In this document: in pieces, positions 18,994 to 29,972 of the stretch
How the letters are laid out: every line of letters starts with the position of its first letter
How positions within the stretch are numbered: position 1 is the stretch's first letter
Source: Emiliania huxleyi CCMP1516
Taxonomy: Eukaryota > Haptophyta > Isochrysidales > Noelaerhabdaceae
NCBI RefSeq assembly: GCF_000372725.1
Contig: NW_005199274.1
Location: 524,578 to 588,577, forward strand
DNA: 64,000 nt
Reading direction: 5' to 3'
Notes under the pieces: generated by a model
Told to the model about the DNA's origin: nothing
What the model saw: only the letters and a program-made list of their open reading frames with translations
The model's database searches: none
Program-made: the position numbers and the translations under genes

Positions 18994-19003
18994 AAAAGAA
19001 TTT
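18994..19003 (-). promoter_or_regulatory. AAATTCTTTT motif upstream of methyltransferase
   Basis: AAATTCTTTT in the sense of the gene, about 90 bp before the ATG at 18904. The same 10-mer sits 85-94 bp before the ATGs at 12370 and (last of several copies) 37459, and at 52261-52300 before 52239. It is a candidate initiator or 5'-UTR element. Function unproven. Confidence 0.35.
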
Positions 19004-19019
19004 AACGACAGCGGCTGAA

Positions 19020-19188
19020 AGCGAGAATCGGCGAGAGACTGCGAAGAGAGATAGGAAGAGGCGGACGCCCAAGGGTGGGCGACGGCTAGCGCACCACACC
19101 CCTCTCCTTAAAATCCCTGTGTGGTGGGTGGCAGGCGGCGTGCCGTCCTCCCATCCCTCCCTTGGTTTGTCCGTTTTGTTTCTTTTTA
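19020..19188 (-). promoter_or_regulatory. Dispersed promoter-like cassette, copy 3
   Basis: Third copy of the cassette seen at 1530 and 11730, here oriented toward the methyltransferase gene: AAAAAGAAAC, CCAAGGGAGGGATGGGAGGA, the TTTTAAGGAGAGG box (about 19108), GCGCTAGCCGTCGCCC and CGCAGTCTCTCGCCG. It diverges from the other copies after CTCTCGCCG, about 115 bp before the ATG at 18904. Confidence 0.6.
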
Positions 19189-19304
19189 AGAGGGCCCGGC
19201 GACCGGGCCGGCGTGGACGGGCGGAGGTCCGAGCGCCGAGGACCGCCGCATGGACCCGAACACCCCAGAACGCAGAAGACCCCCCAAAACGGCCCAACAC
19301 AAAC

Positions 19305-20871
19305 TCACGCCGGCCCATCGCCAGGCATGCCCGCCGGGCCGGCCGCTCCCGTCCGCTGCAGCGCCACGCAGCCGCGGCGATCGCAGCGGAGGCACGCGGC
19401 TGCGTCGGTCTGCGCCGTGTAGGGGATCGTGCGGTGCTGCGCGAGCCGCCAGCCGCCCGCCTGGTCGCGCGCCCAGCGCTGTGTGCACAGCAGCGACGCG
19501 CCCTTCCCTCCGGCGGGGAACTCAAGCCCGGTCGAGAAGGCCGTCTCGCCGGCGACGGTGGCGTCCTGGCTCGACAGCCGCAAGCCAGCGGTGGCGTCGT
19601 ACTTGAGGACCTAGACATCCCGAGGGACGTGTCATGGACGTGTCCACAGGCCGAGTCCCTGCGCCGTGCTTCGAGCGCCGTCTCCCACCCATCCAGCCGG
19701 CCCAGCGGAGCAAGCGCGCTCACCTCGTCGTCGTCCTCGGGCGAGCACAGCCGCCGGACTGCAGCGGCGTCCACATCGCGCAGCGCGTCGTACAGCGCCG
19801 CCTGCGCCGCCAGCACCGCCGCCTCCTCCTCGCTCGCCGGCGCCGGAGGGTCGGAGGGGGAGAGGGGCTCGATGGGCGGTAGCTTCGTGCCGAGCAGCTC
19901 GTCCCATGGCACACGGCCCACGCCCGACGCGCAGGAGCGGCCGCGCAGCGAGAGGGCGAAGAAGGCGCCCTCCTCCGCCGCCGCCTTGGCGCTGCCGTCC
20001 TTCGCCGTGAGAATGTCGGAAAAGTAGCCCCTCCAGCCGGAGGCGTCGGCGGGCCGCCATAGCCAGCCGGCAGCCTCTGCCGCACGCGACGCGTCGGCCC
20101 ATGCGGCCTCCTCTCCAAAGGCGACGCAGACGAGGGCGACGCCGCTCTGCTCGAGGCGGCGGCGGTACACTTCCGCGCTGCGCAGCTCGGCAAGCAGCCA
20201 GCCGGGAGAGCCAGAGATCGCGACCACGCGCCGCTCCCCGCGTAGTGCCGAGAGGGCGCGTGGCCGGCCGCCGCCGAGCGCGCTGCCCGTCTGCGAGATC
20301 TGCAGGTCGCCCACGGCGAGCTCGCGCTCCATCCGCAGCAGCACCTCGCCGTCGCCGGGACGGGGTCACGGACGTGTTGCGGACAACGCGGCGCGGACTT
20401 GTCGCGGACGTGGCCGCTTGTCGCTGTGTTGGCCGTGGATCACATACAGCCCATCTACAGCTCTACCTTACCGCGTAGCCCGCGCTCGCGCGCCGCGAGA
20501 GACCCAAACAGCAGCGAGGCCGCCGCACAGCCGGCTAGGCCGCGGGCGTCGAGTATGCTGACGTCGGGCAGCAGCGCGCCCGCCGCCCAAGGCGCTGCGG
20601 CGGCGACGACAGCGCTGGACGCAAAGAAGAGGATTCGAAGCTGCTGCGATCGCTGAGCGACGGCGTACTGAAGCGTCGCGTCGCGGCGGAAGCTGCGCAT
20701 CTCCAGCAGGTCGAACTTGGGTGCTGCCAGGTCGTACTCATCCGGGGCGCTCATCGTCGCCCCGCTCCGGGCGATGCCACCGTCGCGCATTCGTGTGGCT
20801 TCGGCCACGGTCGGCCGAGGAGGAGCGAGCGTGGCGAAGCCGTGCGATGTGAGGATTGCGAGCGAAAGCAT
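19305..20871 (-). CDS. LPA1-like photosystem II assembly protein (chloroplast)
   Basis: Three exons: 20871-20467, 20344 to about 19655-19670, and 19610-19305. Exon 1 encodes an N-terminal extension (possible plastid targeting), then FDLLEMRSFRRDATLQYAVA and two hydrophobic segments (ILFFASSAVVAAAAPWAAGA and AGCAAASLLFGSLAA). Exon 2 starts VLLRMERELAVGDLQISQTG, followed by GGRPRALSALRGERRVVAIS and YRRRLEQSGVALV, which match plant/algal LOW PSII ACCUMULATION 1-type proteins as I remember them. Exons 2-3 end in a SnoaL/NTF2-like domain (ALYDALRDVDAAAVRRLC ... TQRWARDQAGGWRLAQHR). The intron 1 donor is GT. The intron 2 donor is uncertain. Likely role: PSII biogenesis at the thylakoid. Confidence 0.62.
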
Positions 20872-22426
20872 TCGCAAAGATCGTTGGCGCGAGTAAGAGG
20901 GGAGCGGAGAGGAGCTCGCTGCTGTGTTGGAGTCGTGTGTGGGTGGTTCGACTCTCTTTGGCTATCGGTACCCTCGTAGGCTGGTGTGCTATAGTGTGCG
21001 GACGTCACAGTTTCTTTTTCCACGGACGGCATTGCCCCAAAAGAAGTTATTTTACTGGGATGGGTCCTGTGGTGATGTGGTAGAAATCTGGAGCAGATTC
21101 TCAGGTACGTTTTGGAGCTTTGAGTGGCCGGTTTTGGGCCCTCGGCGAGCATCTAGCCGGCCTCCGAGGGGCGGTGCCGGGCGGTGGTCGAAGCGTCCTA
21201 GGAGATGCTAAATGCTCAGCTAAAAGCTCCAAAAGAAGTGCTGCACAGCTCTACTGGCTGAGACATCCAAAGCTTGAAATGTCATGTCCGTCTCTAGCAT
21301 GAAGGGTCGTGCGGGTGAGCGGTGACAAGGAGATGGGTGAAGCGGGCGAGCGAAAAAGACACCCACAAACCCACACGGCACACGCCCTCTATCCAAACTG
21401 ACCGGCCGCTCAAAGGAGAAGCCTGCTGTCGTCGCTCGTGGACTACCTAGATCGTGGCCTTTGGATCAGCGCTCGGCCTCAGGGCTAGATGCACTAAGCC
21501 CGCCTCACGCTCTGTCTGCAACCAGAGTGAGCAATGCATGCGGTGACAGGTCAGTATGGCTCGCCGTGCCCTGCGGAGTCGACGTGCTAGGCGTGTCCAG
21601 CACACGCAGCAGCGATAAATGGGCGCGGCGTGTGGGCACTGTACTCTCGCACCGGTGCGGCCGGTGCCAAAGCTGCCGCTCGCGGAGGCAGCCGCTCGCG
21701 GAGGCGTAGTTGATGGGCGGAGAACCTGAGACGAGCGAGCGCGGTCGCTTTGGTGGTTCGGCCGAGCACACTCGAACGGTGTGCGTGTTGCGGCATTGAT
21801 TGGCCGGCTGCCAGGGCCGCTGGTGACAGTCTTACCGTCGGCTTGGCCGGCGTTTGCCACCCAGCGCTGAGCCGAGGTTGCGTAGCATGGTGGCGACGAA
21901 GCCGCGGGTCCGAGCCTCGACGGGGGTCGCCAGGGAGCTCGGTGCATCTGCCATGCACCGCTGGGAAGACTACGTGGCCTGTGGAGCGCCGCAGAGAGCA
22001 CGGCGCAGCGCGATGGGCGGACTGTCGCCACAGACGTTTCAAGGGTACTCGACGATTTTTTGTTTTAGGTAATTGACATCATGAAACCGTCGCGCCCAAT
22101 CACGTGCGCTGGACCGGGTCGCTCATGCGCGTCCTGTCGCTCATGCGCTTGTCGCTGGGAGGTGGCGCCGGGCTGGCCATCGGCGCCGCTCGCGCGCTCG
22201 GCGCCGCCGAGGATGGCAGTCGTGACGGCGGCCGCAGTATTCGGCGTAGACCGCGCGCGCAGCGCGCTCCGTGTTTGCCTTGAGGAGCGCAGCGACGAGT
22301 CCGTAAGGAGCGGCCCCAGCTTGCTGGGTGCGGCGCCGCCGCGCGCCGTATCGAGAGACTCTGTCGGGGCAGGTTAAAATAGCGCCGCAGGCTCCCCGGG
22401 CCGTCCGCGCACAGACCACAAAACCC
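20872..22426. other. Intergenic, no supported gene
   Basis: No confident gene. A plus-strand stretch around 21930-22070 reads LSPQTFQGYSTIF after a Trp/Tyr-containing helix, vaguely like the N-terminal SAM-like domain of a tyrosine recombinase, but it is too short to call. There is also an SP-rich minus-strand frame (21447-22031) of low information. Confidence 0.35.
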
Positions 22427-22800
22427 TCATGATCCTTATTGCACCCGTTCGGCGCTCATGATCCTTATTGCACCCGATCCGGCGCTCATGATCCTTATTG
22501 CACCCGTTCGGCGCTCATGATCCTTATTGCACCCGATCCGGCGCTCATGATCCTTATTGCGCCCACTTCCGGCCGCTGATCTGTATTGCACCTATTTTGG
22601 CGCTCTGATCTCGAGTGCCACCCTTGCAGCCCTGTGATCTTGACAGCACCCCTCTCAGGCCTATGATCCTCAGCGCGCCCCCTCAAGGTCTGCTGATCCC
22701 CACAGACCCTGCCGTGGGTGCTTGATCCTGAGGCGCCCCCCCGCCGGTGCTGTGATCCTGAGAGGGGTGTCTGTGATCCTGAGCCGCCCCTGCCCCCTGA
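22427..22800. repeat. 29-bp minisatellite with a gradient of decay
   Basis: Units of the form CTCATGATCCTTATTGCACC followed by CG(A/T)TC(C)GGCG. The first four or five units (22427-22570) are nearly identical. The following seven or so become progressively different but keep TGATC(C) and the C-run spacing up to about 22800. Confidence 0.85.
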
Positions 22801-23041
22801 GGCGTCCTTCACATCGTGTTGCTGGTGTTAGAGTTGTTTGTTGTTGGAGCACGTGAGGCGGTTTGTCGGTTTTGTTGGTGCAGGAATCATAAATAAATAA
22901 ATACAACGGACATCCCAAGCTAGGGCTGGGTCGAGGACAGACACGTCCCCACCTTTGCAGGATTTTGCAAAAGCGAGGGGGGAGGGCGCATCAGGACGTA
23001 CCTAAACAAAATCAAGGTTTTTTCAAAATGACTACGAACCC
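22801..23041. other. Upstream region of the 23-kb gene
   Basis: AT-richer segment with an ATAAATAAATAAAT tract (22889-22902) similar to the TTTATTTATTTATT near 49660. An ATG at 23028 opens only a five-codon upstream ORF. No other signal. Confidence 0.4.
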
Positions 23042-24318
23042 GTGACGCCCGCGGCGGTGGACACGCTCCCGCTCCCCCCAATCCCCGGGGGCAATCCTTC
23101 CATCACGACGTTTCCCGTTTTGCGTTGGTTCGGCACCCAACCTCGGTCCAGCTTTACGCCGATGCACGCCGCTGCCCCACGATGGGTTTCGGGTCGTCCC
23201 GCCGAGGAGACGAGTGCAGCTCGCACTGAGCCAGCGACTGCTGGGGCGAACCCCCCTGCGATCGAGTCCCGGTCGACATTCCTCCATTTTGACCTCGATG
23301 CGAAAGACTTCATGGACAGTTCGACAATGAGGCGAGCGGAGCAACGGTCCGCGACCGCCCCAAATTTGGGCGGCCCATCGTCCCGCCCCTCCTCCCCGCC
23401 GCCAGCCAGCTCGACTCCGGACCTGGACGAGCAGGAGGAGAGCGCCTCCTCCGACGGCTCAGAGGATCGGATGCTTGAGGACCTGCTGGGGAGCGAGGAG
23501 TGGATGTCGGGCGGCCTGCTCGCCGGCACTGTGCCCGGCCTAGCCAACCACCGCTACAGCCTCCTGCCGCCCGCGACAGAAACCAACGGGCCTCCTCCTG
23601 CTTGCCTGTCGTGGCCAACCAACAGCGGACCTGCAGCTTGCTCAACCCAGCCGCGCACTGCGGAGGAGCACGAGGCGTGGGCCCTGTGGAAAGAGGTGGC
23701 CGCATTCAACCTCGGGGGGCGCGACCAGCTGAAGCTGGTCCGGGAATTGTGCACACTGCTCCGGATGGCAGGGCCAGAGGTGGCTGGGGAGCTGAGCGAG
23801 GCGGCGGCTCTGTTGAGTGACCTCACTCGGCTGCTCGAGACGCTGGGACACAGCCGGCCGGAGCGGCTCCGCGAGGCGATCCGGATTCTGAGGGCGAATT
23901 CCGGCCTTTTTTCACCCTCGACAGCTGCTCCTCAAGCTGCTCCTCAACCTGGCACTACCACCTTGCTGCCACCGCCTGCGACGCTTGCGCTGCCGCGTGC
24001 GCCGCCTGCGTCGCTTGCGCGGCCTGCACCGCTTGCGCTGCCGCCTGCGCTGCCACCTGCGCCGCCGGCGCTGCCCCAGGAATTGCCGCCGATGAAGATG
24101 TGCGACCGCACCCAGTAGGCACCTGCGGGCAACGTGCCCTTGCAACAACAATCCCCGTCGGCTTTAGGCGGGTCGAGCTCTCAAGCGGCATGCAGGCTGG
24201 CGACACCATGCGGGTCGCAACCCCAGCTGGGATCATGCTCACCGTTATCCCTGAGGGCGCCAGCCGGTACGGGCACTTTTTCATCATGGTGCCGCAGACG
24301 CCTTCGGCTCAAGTCTAG
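23042..24318 (+). CDS. Proline/alanine-rich protein with C-terminal 'VxTPAG...VPEGA' domain
   Basis: Open from 23042 with first in-frame ATG at 23162. Acidic/Ser-rich low-complexity parts (SSTPDLDEQEESASSDGSED) precede a predicted helical domain (EEHEAWALWKEVAAFNLGGR ... LLSDLTRLLETLGHSRPERL), then a Pro/Leu-rich run to 24118. A second frame, 24100-24318, encodes AGDTMRVATPAGIMLTVIPE and ends SAQV. That is a small domain common in algal proteins, often repeated and of unknown function. The two frames must be joined by an intron in the Pro-rich part. I could not fix its borders. Function unknown, nuclear or cytosolic by lack of a signal. Confidence 0.5.
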
Positions 24319-24861
24319 AGTGTGTGGTGAGTCTGCGAGCGGGTGTAACGACGGGTCCATGTCCATGCTCGCCGATGCTCCGCGCCCGCTCGCTGCCTGC
24401 CAGCGAGACAGAAGATACTTATAGGTAGGTGATGAGGAGAGGTGATCGCGTCGCCGGGACGCCCGCGATGCCTGATCCCTAGACTCAAGCGGCATGTGCA
24501 CCTTCGCGCCAGAAGAGAGGGTCTGTGTGCGTGCCGCGTGTGCTGAGCTGCTGACCCGATGCTGCTTGCTGTCGACCTGTCGTGTGTGCTCGCTGACTGA
24601 GAGAGATTTTTAGAAGCCAACAAGAAATGTGTCACACAGAGTGATTTGCGCTCGGCAGCTTGTCGACTACCAGCCGGAGTGGGAACCGTAGCCGAGACGG
24701 TCTTCGAGGGTGTCGAATATGTCATTCGCCTCGCTAGTGGAGCCGGTGCCGCATGAGTCGCGGTCGGAGGAGGAGTCGTCGGAGGAGCGGTCGCGTTGAC
24801 CGTTGTGGGTGGGACGTTGCTCCTTGGATAGGATGTCATTGGATAGGATGTACATGTATGT
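24319..24861. other. Intergenic, no supported gene
   Basis: No convincing frame on either strand. Just before the next ATG there is a small direct repeat, TTGGATAGGATGT (24825-24855). Confidence 0.45.
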
Positions 24862-25458
24862 ATGAATCTGTTGCTCAGGCACGCCACGAGGCCGCTCGGC
24901 GCAGCCACGACGCTCAGCGCAGCCACGAGGCGGCTCGGCGCAGCCAGCAGCCGGCGCTACTCTGGGACGGTGTACGGCGGAGAGAGCTCCTCGCCGGCCT
25001 GCAGGGCCACGTTTGATGCGTGGCACGAATCCGTCAGTGCCGTGATGAGCGGCAGAGCGACGGCGGAGAGCCTGCGCGACTCTTTTGGCGCTCACGTGCA
25101 CCCGGCGTGCATGTTTCGGCCTCCGACCTACTACGCGCCGTGGGAAGGCCGCGATGAGACGCTGTTGCTCCTCGGCTGCGTGTCGGAGGTTTTTGGTTCG
25201 TCCTTCCAGTACGGCAGGCAGTGGCTGAGTGAGGATGGGAAGGAGTGGGCGCTCGAGTTCACCGCCGAGATTGAGGACTCGGGGCGGACGCTCCAAGGAA
25301 TGGACCTGGTCAGCCTGTGCGACGAGGGGCTCATCCGCGACTTCACTGTGCTTGCCCGCCCTCCGAACGCCGTCGCGGAGCTCAAGGCCGCGATGATGCG
25401 GCGCGTGCCAGTGCGTCTCGCGGCGCTCAAGGCAAAGCGCGCCCTGGGCCTCGTGTGA
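24862..25458 (+). CDS. NTF2/SnoaL-like fold protein, organelle-targeted
   Basis: 198 aa, intronless. The N-terminal ~40 residues are Arg/Ala/Ser-rich without acids (MNLLLRHATRPLGAATTLSA...), typical of a mitochondrial or plastid presequence. The rest fits a SnoaL/NTF2-like cone: an initial helix (ATFDAWHESVSAVMSGRATA), a beta section with APWEGRDETLLLLGCVSEVF, then EWALEFTAEIEDSGRTLQGM and DLVSLCDEGLIRDFTVLARP, the usual final strand. SnoaL-type proteins are often small-molecule isomerases or binding modules. No catalytic residue can be assigned. Start chosen as the first ATG before the presequence. Confidence 0.65.
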   Translation: MNLLLRHATRPLGAATTLSAATRRLGAASSRRYSGTVYGGESSSPACRATFDAWHESVSAVMSGRATAESLRDSFGAHVHPACMFRPPTYYAPWEGRDETLLLLGCVSEVFGSSFQYGRQWLSEDGKEWALEFTAEIEDSGRTLQGMDLVSLCDEGLIRDFTVLARPPNAVAELKAAMMRRVPVRLAALKAKRALGLV

Positions 25459-25854
25459 ACTATGATCTCTCTCGTTGCGACCAATACGGATGAGAGAGTG
25501 CGATCCTGAGACTGTTGTGCATTGTCCGTTGAACCGAATGTATCGCGGTAATCCAGTAAACACCGCAATCCTCAACGTAAGATAAAAACGTACTCACTAC
25601 TCTATTCTGACGTACCGCTCCCCGAATTGCGAATACGGGGACCGCCTCTACACCTCTAGAGAGAGCGCTCCACGTACATATATGCATCTCACAGGCGCCA
25701 GGGCGCAGGGGCGCCGTCAACAACCCGAAAATAACACAAAAAGATGCGTACTGCCCGGGTCTGACGGGGAGGTCTACAGGGGAGGTGCACATGCAGTGTC
25801 TCGAGAGTCGAGATCTGAGCCTAGACAAGCTCAGCGCCGGCTCCCTCCGCCGCC
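25459..25854. other. Intergenic between convergent genes
   Basis: Holds the 3' ends of the SnoaL-like gene (plus) and the membrane-protein gene (minus). No gene or repeat recognised. Confidence 0.45.
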
Positions 25855-28123
25855 TCACTCCGCCGCCTGGCCGGCGAAGAGCATTAGCCAGACAAAGATG
25901 AACCCGATCAGCACGAATGTGGACAGGCCATCACTCGCGAGCTCGAGGCCGCCGTCGAGAATCGCGAAGGCGCCAAAGGCGTACCTGCCCAGATCCAGGC
26001 GGGGCGAGGTGGCGCCAGGAGGAAGGCAGCGCCTCTGGTCGACCTCTCTCGGCTGGCCTCGGCTATTCTCGGGCGGGTCTGCGCGCCAGAAGGACTGCAG
26101 CGCCTGGCTCGGCACGCGCTGCACGAGGATGGTGAGGGCGCCTAACGTGCCCAGATCTCCCCCAGATCTCCCTCATATCTCCACCAGATCTCCACCAGAT
26201 CTCCCCCTGTGCCGGACTGTCAGTCCGTGCACGGACGCGCTGCGCCGGCCATCCCTAGGGCTGTGGCGGGTACGGGACCACGCCTGCTATTCACAGCACA
26301 TGCTTTGCCCTGGCGGCGTCAGCCTCCTCTTTCCAGACGCCCCCCCCCCCCCCCCCCCTTGTGAAGAGTGGGGCGTGGTCTGTCCTCGCCAGGTCCCTAG
26401 GGCGCCCCCGAGGTAGATTGAGAGCACAAAGCAGGCGTAGTCGCCATATCTCCCCCATATCCCCCCCCAGGGCGCCTCCGAGGTAGATCGAGAGCACGAA
26501 GCAGGCATAGTAGCCCCACGCCTAGTACCACACCTCCAGAGTATCGAACCCAGTGTGGGTTCAGTCCCGTGGGTGGTGCGGTAGCCCCACGCCGGCATCG
26601 CCGCCCGGTCGAGCTTCTGGTACATGCCGAAGCCGTCGACCTGTTCACAGCTGGCGGTGTGAAGAGGCGCTGTTCACAGCCACAGAGCTTCTGGTGCATG
26701 CCAAGCCGTAGACCGCGTTGTCGATCGACATGACGAAGGTGAGTACGGACGTGAAGGCGGGGCGCACCTGGCCAAGATATGGGGAGATATGGGGGGGTAT
26801 GGGGAGATATGGGGAGATGCATAGAGAGATCTAGGGAGATCTGGGGAGATCTGGCGCACCCTCCGCCAGAGCGAGCGGCAACGGCAGAGCTTGTCCGGCG
26901 GCCGAACCGTCGGCTCGTACCTATTCACAGGTGCAGGTGTGAAGAGACGCGCTCTCCTCACAGAAGCTTGTCCGGCGGGCGGTGCGGCGGCTCGCACGCA
27001 AGCACGACGCCGTCCACGAAGAAGCCTAGAAAAAAGAAATTCGGATGGGCAGAAAAGAAACACGGCGCGGGAAGCCGCCATCCACGAAGCAGACCTACTC
27101 ACGCGCCGGCGTCAAGAGTCACACGCCCACCCCTCGCGCTGCCCCACCGGAGCACCGCAGGCAGAGAGAGACGCGCCGAGTGCGAACGGGATCGCGTCGC
27201 CAGCCTCGGCATTGTCAGGGTCGCCTGACGAGAGTACGACAACGCGGTCGATCTGGGCAGATCTGGGCAGATCTGGGTAGATCTGGGCAGATCTGGGGAG
27301 ATGTGCACCGTCCGAGTCGATGAACTCATACGGCCAGAGCGCCTGAATAATGATAATTATTATGATAATGAACTCATCATACGGCCAGAGCGCCAATAAT
27401 AAATACTAAAAAATGACATAATAATAATGAACTCGTGCGGCCAGAGCGCCTGGCCCAAGGCTTGGAGCTGGCCCGAGAAGATCGTCCCGATCAGCGTCGC
27501 CGCCACCAGCTTCCTGCTCAGAGCGCCGTCCTTCTTGGTGATGTACCCCTGCGACAGCTCGATCGCGTACGTCACGATGAGCGCGCCGCCCGCAAACTCC
27601 TCCGACGCCTGACGTCACGATGGCAACGGCCCAGACTCGGGTCACGCGTGGACGGTCCAGACGGTCCAGACTAGTACTTCGACTTGTGAAAGGGAGCTGC
27701 GCGAGGCCACACGTGGTGACTCCTCGCCTTGCGGAAGAACTCGGCGCCCTCGCCGTCGCCCAGCGCTTTGTTGACCGGGATGGCAACAGCGCCTGACGCC
27801 GCCACGAAGAAGGCGGGCACGGTGCACTTGGCCAGCACGAGCAGCCAGTCGGCCGGACCCTCCGCCTCCTCCACGAACGACGGATTCTTGGAGGAGCTGG
27901 GCCCCCTTCTGACCGGCGTCTCTGTCGCCAGCGCCTGCGGTGGCTCTGGAGCATCCTCGAGCACCCGGACGTGATCGGTCTTCCCATTGGTGGTCGAAAC
28001 GAGCGCGCCACTGCTGTATCCGCTGCTCGTGCGACGGCTGCACCTGCTGCTGACCATCTCGGCGCCGATGAGCCCGGTGATGCTCGAGCTGGATCCGCGG
28101 TCAGCGTCTACTCTGCTGGGCAT
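25855..28123 (-). CDS. Multi-pass membrane protein, about 10 exons, family unknown
   Basis: Supported exons include 28123-27728, 27608-27450, 27342-27307, from 27252, an exon ending at 26998 (FFVDGVVLA), from 26920 (YEPTVRPPDKLC), one ending at 26714 (FTSVLTFVMSIDNA), 26640-26593, from 26521, and 26141-25855. Joined, they give helices WLLVLAKCTVPAFFVAASGA, LVAATLIGTIFSGQLQAL, VRPAFTSVLTFVMSIDNA, YYACFVLSIYLGGALTILV and STFVLIGFIFVWLMLFAGQ. I do not recognise the family; a transporter is possible. Splice joints are supported because at least five introns begin with a copy of the next exon's first bases (ALWP, YEP, VDGFG, AWGY and GALT joints). Donors are GC or GT. The exact ends of two middle exons are not fixed. 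Confidence 0.55.
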
Positions 28124-28279
28124 CTGCCTGCCCTCTGGAGCAACGGCGAAGCTCTGGCTTTGGCGACGACAAGGCGACGACAAGGCGACGGCGACGTCTG
28201 TGGCGCCCGTCGGAGGCTTGGCAAAAGGAAAAGAATTTTCTGAGGGGCCGGCTCGCGAGGGAAAAAATGATTTTCACTG

Positions 28280-28709
28280 ACCAAGACAGAAAACAAAAGA
28301 AAAGTCGCCGAAGCTTTACGAAACGCGGAGGTCACTCGAGCTGCATAACGCCTTGTGCCAAAGTTTCGCGCGTCGCCGGCTTCACCGACGAGACGAAGCT
28401 CGCGGACCAACGATGTACGAGGCGAGCCTGTATGTAACGGCCGGCGGGCTCTGTACCTACTCGTACCTCGAGTACTCTCCCGAGCGACCTCGACCTCGAA
28501 AAGCCCGCCTCCCCGAGGGCCCCAAGTCAAGAATCTCGTTTGGCGATAGGGGAGGGAGGGTGCCGCCACCCTCTCCTTTTCGCCGCAAAAGTCCGCCGCA
28601 CACCGCAAAACTTGGGATATATAAATAGCGTGCAGGCGCGGAGGGCGAGGGGGACGACAGCCGTGTATTTTCTCGCAGTTTTTACATTCGATAACAGACA
28701 GAGACATTT
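28280..28709. other. Intergenic with a TATA-like box
   Basis: GGGATATATAAATAGCG at about 28614-28630 is the most TATA-like site in the window, but no convincing gene begins within 100 bp on either strand. It may be fortuitous or serve a non-coding transcript. No ORF of merit. Confidence 0.4.
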
Positions 28710-29750
28710 TCAGTCGCGCATATCGATCCCGGAGAGTGCGGCGAGAACAGGCGCCGACCCGGGTGCGATACCGAAGCTGGGGGCTCGCACGATAATCAGA
28801 TTGTTGCCGTGACGGCACATGTCCTCTAGGGATTCGTGCTCGGTCCAGTCCAGGGTGTACGGCGGTTGCAGCAAATCGCCCTCGTTCGTGAGAATCCAAA
28901 TGCGCTTCGTCCTAGTCACATGTAAGGCCCGCTGCGCTCTGTCAGTCCACATTTCGGACAGACACAATCGGTTGCCGAACCCGCACATGTCAAAGCGCAG
29001 CTCAAGTCCGTCTTCCCCAGGTCCTGTGCCCCACGGCTTCCCGATCGTGCGAAGGTGGTCGCCCGCCAAGGAGTACACGTCAATGGGACCGCTCTTGACG
29101 CCCGCGACGAAGAGCTCTTCGCCGATCACTGCGAGATTCACCGTATAGTCGTTGAAGTTCTCGAAGAACTCGGCGCAAGGCAGCCTGTGCGACTCCTCCA
29201 GGCTGAGCGCATCAAGAGCGAGGACACAGTTCTCTCCTGCCACAAAGATGACGCCCAAATCTGGGGCGAGCGCGGCCGCAGCGGTGCCAAGATTGCCGGT
29301 CAAATGGCGTTCGGCGAGGACTGCGCGTTCGGCTGGGGGTTCAGCCGCCTCGACCGCGTATCGGCGCAAGGTTTGCGCAGTCGGCGCGTCTGCTAGCATC
29401 AATTCGACGTAGACGTTGTCGCTGCTAGCTGCGAGCACTTTCATCTCATAGATGTGCGCGAAGCCGAACTCCGAGACGAACTCGGAGACCACTTGCAGCT
29501 GCTGGTCCAAGATCTGAACCTGGCGGTCCATCGTCGTGACAATGCAGCCGTCGTGCGCCTTTTGCAGACGGCGCACCTCGCGAGGCTCAATGGCAACCGG
29601 CCGCAGCGACGGTCGCGTCTCCGAAGAGGCGATCCACGCATCGCGCCAAACGGTACACACCATCGGCGCTTTGTCGCGGCAGCGGCACATTGCCATCACG
29701 AGTGGCATCAGATCGGGCGACAGGAGCACCTTCTCCATCCATGGCTGCAT
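28710..29750 (-). CDS. F-box-like protein with beta-propeller-like repeats
   Basis: 346 aa, intronless. The ATG at 29750 is chosen because MQPWMEKVLLSPDLMPLVMA continues into RDKAPMVCTVWRDAW, an F-box-like helix bundle (LP..L..V......A..CR.W). The rest consists of repeated four-stranded units such as DGCIVTTMDRQVQILDQQLQ, AVIGEELFVAGVKSGPIDVY then SLAGDHLRTIGKPW, FGNRLCLSEMWTDR and RIWILTNEGDLLQ, typical of NHL/WD-like propellers in algal F-box-like proteins. Likely a substrate adaptor of an SCF-type ubiquitin ligase, inferred from the fold only. Upstream codons in the same frame run through repeat DNA and are not used. Confidence 0.62.
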   Translation of the reverse strand: MQPWMEKVLLSPDLMPLVMAMCRCRDKAPMVCTVWRDAWIASSETRPSLRPVAIEPREVRRLQKAHDGCIVTTMDRQVQILDQQLQVVSEFVSEFGFAHIYEMKVLAASSDNVYVELMLADAPTAQTLRRYAVEAAEPPAERAVLAERHLTGNLGTAAAALAPDLGVIFVAGENCVLALDALSLEESHRLPCAEFFENFNDYTVNLAVIGEELFVAGVKSGPIDVYSLAGDHLRTIGKPWGTGPGEDGLELRFDMCGFGNRLCLSEMWTDRAQRALHVTRTKRIWILTNEGDLLQPPYTLDWTEHESLEDMCRHGNNLIIVRAPSFGIAPGSAPVLAALSGIDMRD

Positions 29751-29972
29751 GCTGAGAGTCGGGGAGGTTCGCGAAATGAGCTGCGCCAAAAAAAAAGAGG
29801 GGTGCGGCACACGCAAAATCGTAAAAAAAAGCCTTGAGCCCGAGTGGTGTGCACTTAATATGCACCGTGTCGCGATGCGCTCCCCGCTCCCGTCCCTGTG
29901 TCCCTGATCGCTTACAAGATCCTGCTCGTGCAGTCCCCTCGCCCCCACCGCCCTCCTACTCCACCCCTCGCC

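Noticed and set aside
21854..22072. N-terminal domain of a tyrosine recombinase
   Set aside because: Only about 25 residues resemble it and no catalytic core follows.
24100..24318. Separate small gene starting at 24100
   Set aside because: It has no ATG and its domain usually sits at the end of longer proteins. Treated as a second exon of the 23-kb gene.
26341..26358. C18 run as a functional element
   Set aside because: A homopolymer inside a predicted intron. Likely slippage or sequencing uncertainty.
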